Shown here in pieces: positions 63,018 through 64,000 of a DNA stretch of 64,000 nt. Made by a program: the position numbers and the translations under genes. The first letter of the stretch is position 1. Every line of letters starts with the position of its first letter. Source of the stretch: Rhodobacteraceae bacterium EhC02. Lineage in GTDB: Bacteria; Pseudomonadota; Alphaproteobacteria; Rhodobacterales; Rhodobacteraceae. The DNA lies in assembly GCA_001650895.1 (NCBI GenBank), contig LXYH01000016.1, positions 62,001 to 126,000 of the forward strand. Direction: 5' to 3'. The notes beneath the pieces are model-generated. The model was not told where the DNA came from. It saw nothing but the letters and a program-made list of their open reading frames with translations, and searched no databases.

Positions 63018-64000
63018 TCATGAAAACAGCGGTGCTGCAAGATCGTCGCGATGACACCAAATAGTGTGGCCTGTCGCAAAGGTTCTGGGCGGTGGTTCGG
63101 TCTGGTCACAAATTGCACCGAGGCGCTTGGGGCACCGTCGCTGAAACGGGCAACCGCAGGCGGGTGGGCTTAGTTCGACGACATCGCTGGCTGAAAGCGA
63201 TGGCACAAAATCCGGGTCTGGTTCCAACACCGCGCCGAGTAAAACCTCGGTGTAGGGGTGGGCTGTGGGACCATAGACATCGACCGTTGGGCCGATCTCG
63301 CAAAGGCGGCCCTGATAAAGCACGGCAACCCGATCTGACAAAGCTTTGACCACTGCAAGGTCGTGGCTGACGAAGATGTAACTCGTCCCGTTTTCGCGCC
63401 GGAGATCATCGAGCAACTCAAGAACCGCCGCCTGCACGGAGACATCCAAGGCCGATGTGATTTCGTCGCACAGCACAAGCACCGGCTGGGCGGCAAAGGC
63501 GCGGGCAACGGCGACACGCTGTTTCTCGCCGCCTGAAAGCTGACTTGGAAGCCGGTCAAGATAATGCGCCCCGAGCCGCACCTGTGCCAATAGCGCTGTG
63601 GTACGCGCGATCAGTGCTTGCCCACTGAGACCGAAATAGAGCTTGAGGGGCTGGGCCAGGATCTGTGCGATGGTTTGACGTGGGTTCAAGCTTTCGTCTG
63701 GGTTCTGAAAGATCAGTTGCACATCTCGTAAGTGCTTTGCGCAACGGTCCTCGACACGCGGTGGCAAATCATCTTGCCCCCTAAGCGCGATCTGCCCATG
63801 CAGGGGCGGCAACAGCCCAGCGATGGACTTCAAGATCGTCGATTTCCCCGAACCGCTTTCGCCCACTAGCCCCAAGGTTTCGCCCTGCCGAAGCACGATA
63901 TCGATACCCTCAACAGTGGCAACTTTGGCAGTATCGCGGCCAGTAAGCCGTTCAAGCAACCCTATGCGGGCGTAGGAAATCGCAAGATCCTCCAAGGAAA
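63018..64000 (-). CDS. Oligopeptide-type ABC ATPase (OppF/DppF-like), 5' end outside window
   Basis: At least 326 residues with Walker A GESGSGKST, Q-loop LIFQNPDESLNPRQT, signature LSGGEKQR, Walker B LVLCDEITSALD, switch His in VSHD and the C-terminal Cys cluster CGCPFQRRC. The frame is open to the window edge; a TTG at 63995 could be the start, or this could be the second half of a fused ATPase like the one at 16458. It is followed by the LDH2-type gene. Confidence 0.9.
   Translation of the reverse strand, partial: SLEDLAISYARIGLLERLTGRDTAKVATVEGIDIVLRQGETLGLVGESGSGKSTILKSIAGLLPPLHGQIALRGQDDLPPRVEDRCAKHLRDVQLIFQNPDESLNPRQTIAQILAQPLKLYFGLSGQALIARTTALLAQVRLGAHYLDRLPSQLSGGEKQRVAVARAFAAQPVLVLCDEITSALDVSVQAAVLELLDDLRRENGTSYIFVSHDLAVVKALSDRVAVLYQGRLCEIGPTVDVYGPTAHPYTEVLLGAVLEPDPDFVPSLSASDVVELSPPACGCPFQRRCPKRLGAICDQTEPPPRTFATGHTIWCHRDDLAAPLFS

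Noticed and set aside
1-64000. tRNA, rRNA or CRISPR arrays
   Set aside because: No cloverleaf with TTCGAATC-type T-loop, no rRNA-like sequence and no regularly spaced repeats were noticed on reading.

Overview
The window is high-GC alphaproteobacterial DNA, most likely Rhodobacteraceae (Roseobacter group). The evidence is the gene order pyrH-frr-uppS-cdsA-dxr-rseP-bamA-skp-fabZ-lpxA, a GTTC-N7-GTTC SOS box at recA, a CckA-type hybrid kinase beside recA, a fused two-domain peptide-transporter ATPase, and a C-rich extragenic palindrome ending in GGATATTT. No rRNA, tRNA or CRISPR array was recognised.

Left part (1-34.9 kb) is mostly core genome. Positions 1-9955 on the minus strand form the envelope-biogenesis operon from pyrH to lpxA (lpxA runs off the left edge), with an unlisted-type 41-codon membrane peptide between rseP and bamA. 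Divergent from it are miaA and an AraC-family regulator, then a complete oligopeptide-type ABC importer (12.3-18.5 kb). After that come a lytic transglycosylase, ssb, a CBS-containing site-2 protease, typA, a histidine phosphatase, two tandem DUF1330 genes behind alaS, recA with SOS box and terminator, a sulfotransferase-like gene, cckA, an RsmB-type rRNA methyltransferase, a ModE-like regulator and a multi-pass permease.

Middle part (35.2-61.8 kb) is an accessory catabolic island. On its left is a 108-bp stub of an IS6-family element. On its right is a complete IS6-family element in the same orientation, sitting in a decayed IS5-type element. Inside are two different kinds of ATP-dependent lactam/cyclic-amide opening enzymes: HyuA/HyuB (oxoprolinase type; hyuA has a one-base homopolymer frameshift) and a PxpA/PxpB/PxpC set whose operon also holds its own biotin carrier and biotin carboxylase. 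These can be read as a split, urea-carboxylase-like machine. The rest comprises a polyamine/opine-type ABC importer with two different ATPases (one lacking the switch histidine), two short-chain dehydrogenases, an amidase, a polysaccharide-deacetylase-fold hydrolase, and a CobW GTPase coupled to a small CxxC protein. Regulators are LysR, AraC and an unusual GntR protein with two winged-helix domains, the last coupled to a solute-binding-like protein without a signal peptide. My inference is that the island imports and opens an unidentified lactam, hydantoin, imide or N-acyl compound.

Right edge (61.9-64 kb) is the end of another operon: an oligopeptide-type ATPase (cut by the window edge) and a malate/lactate-dehydrogenase-family oxidoreductase.
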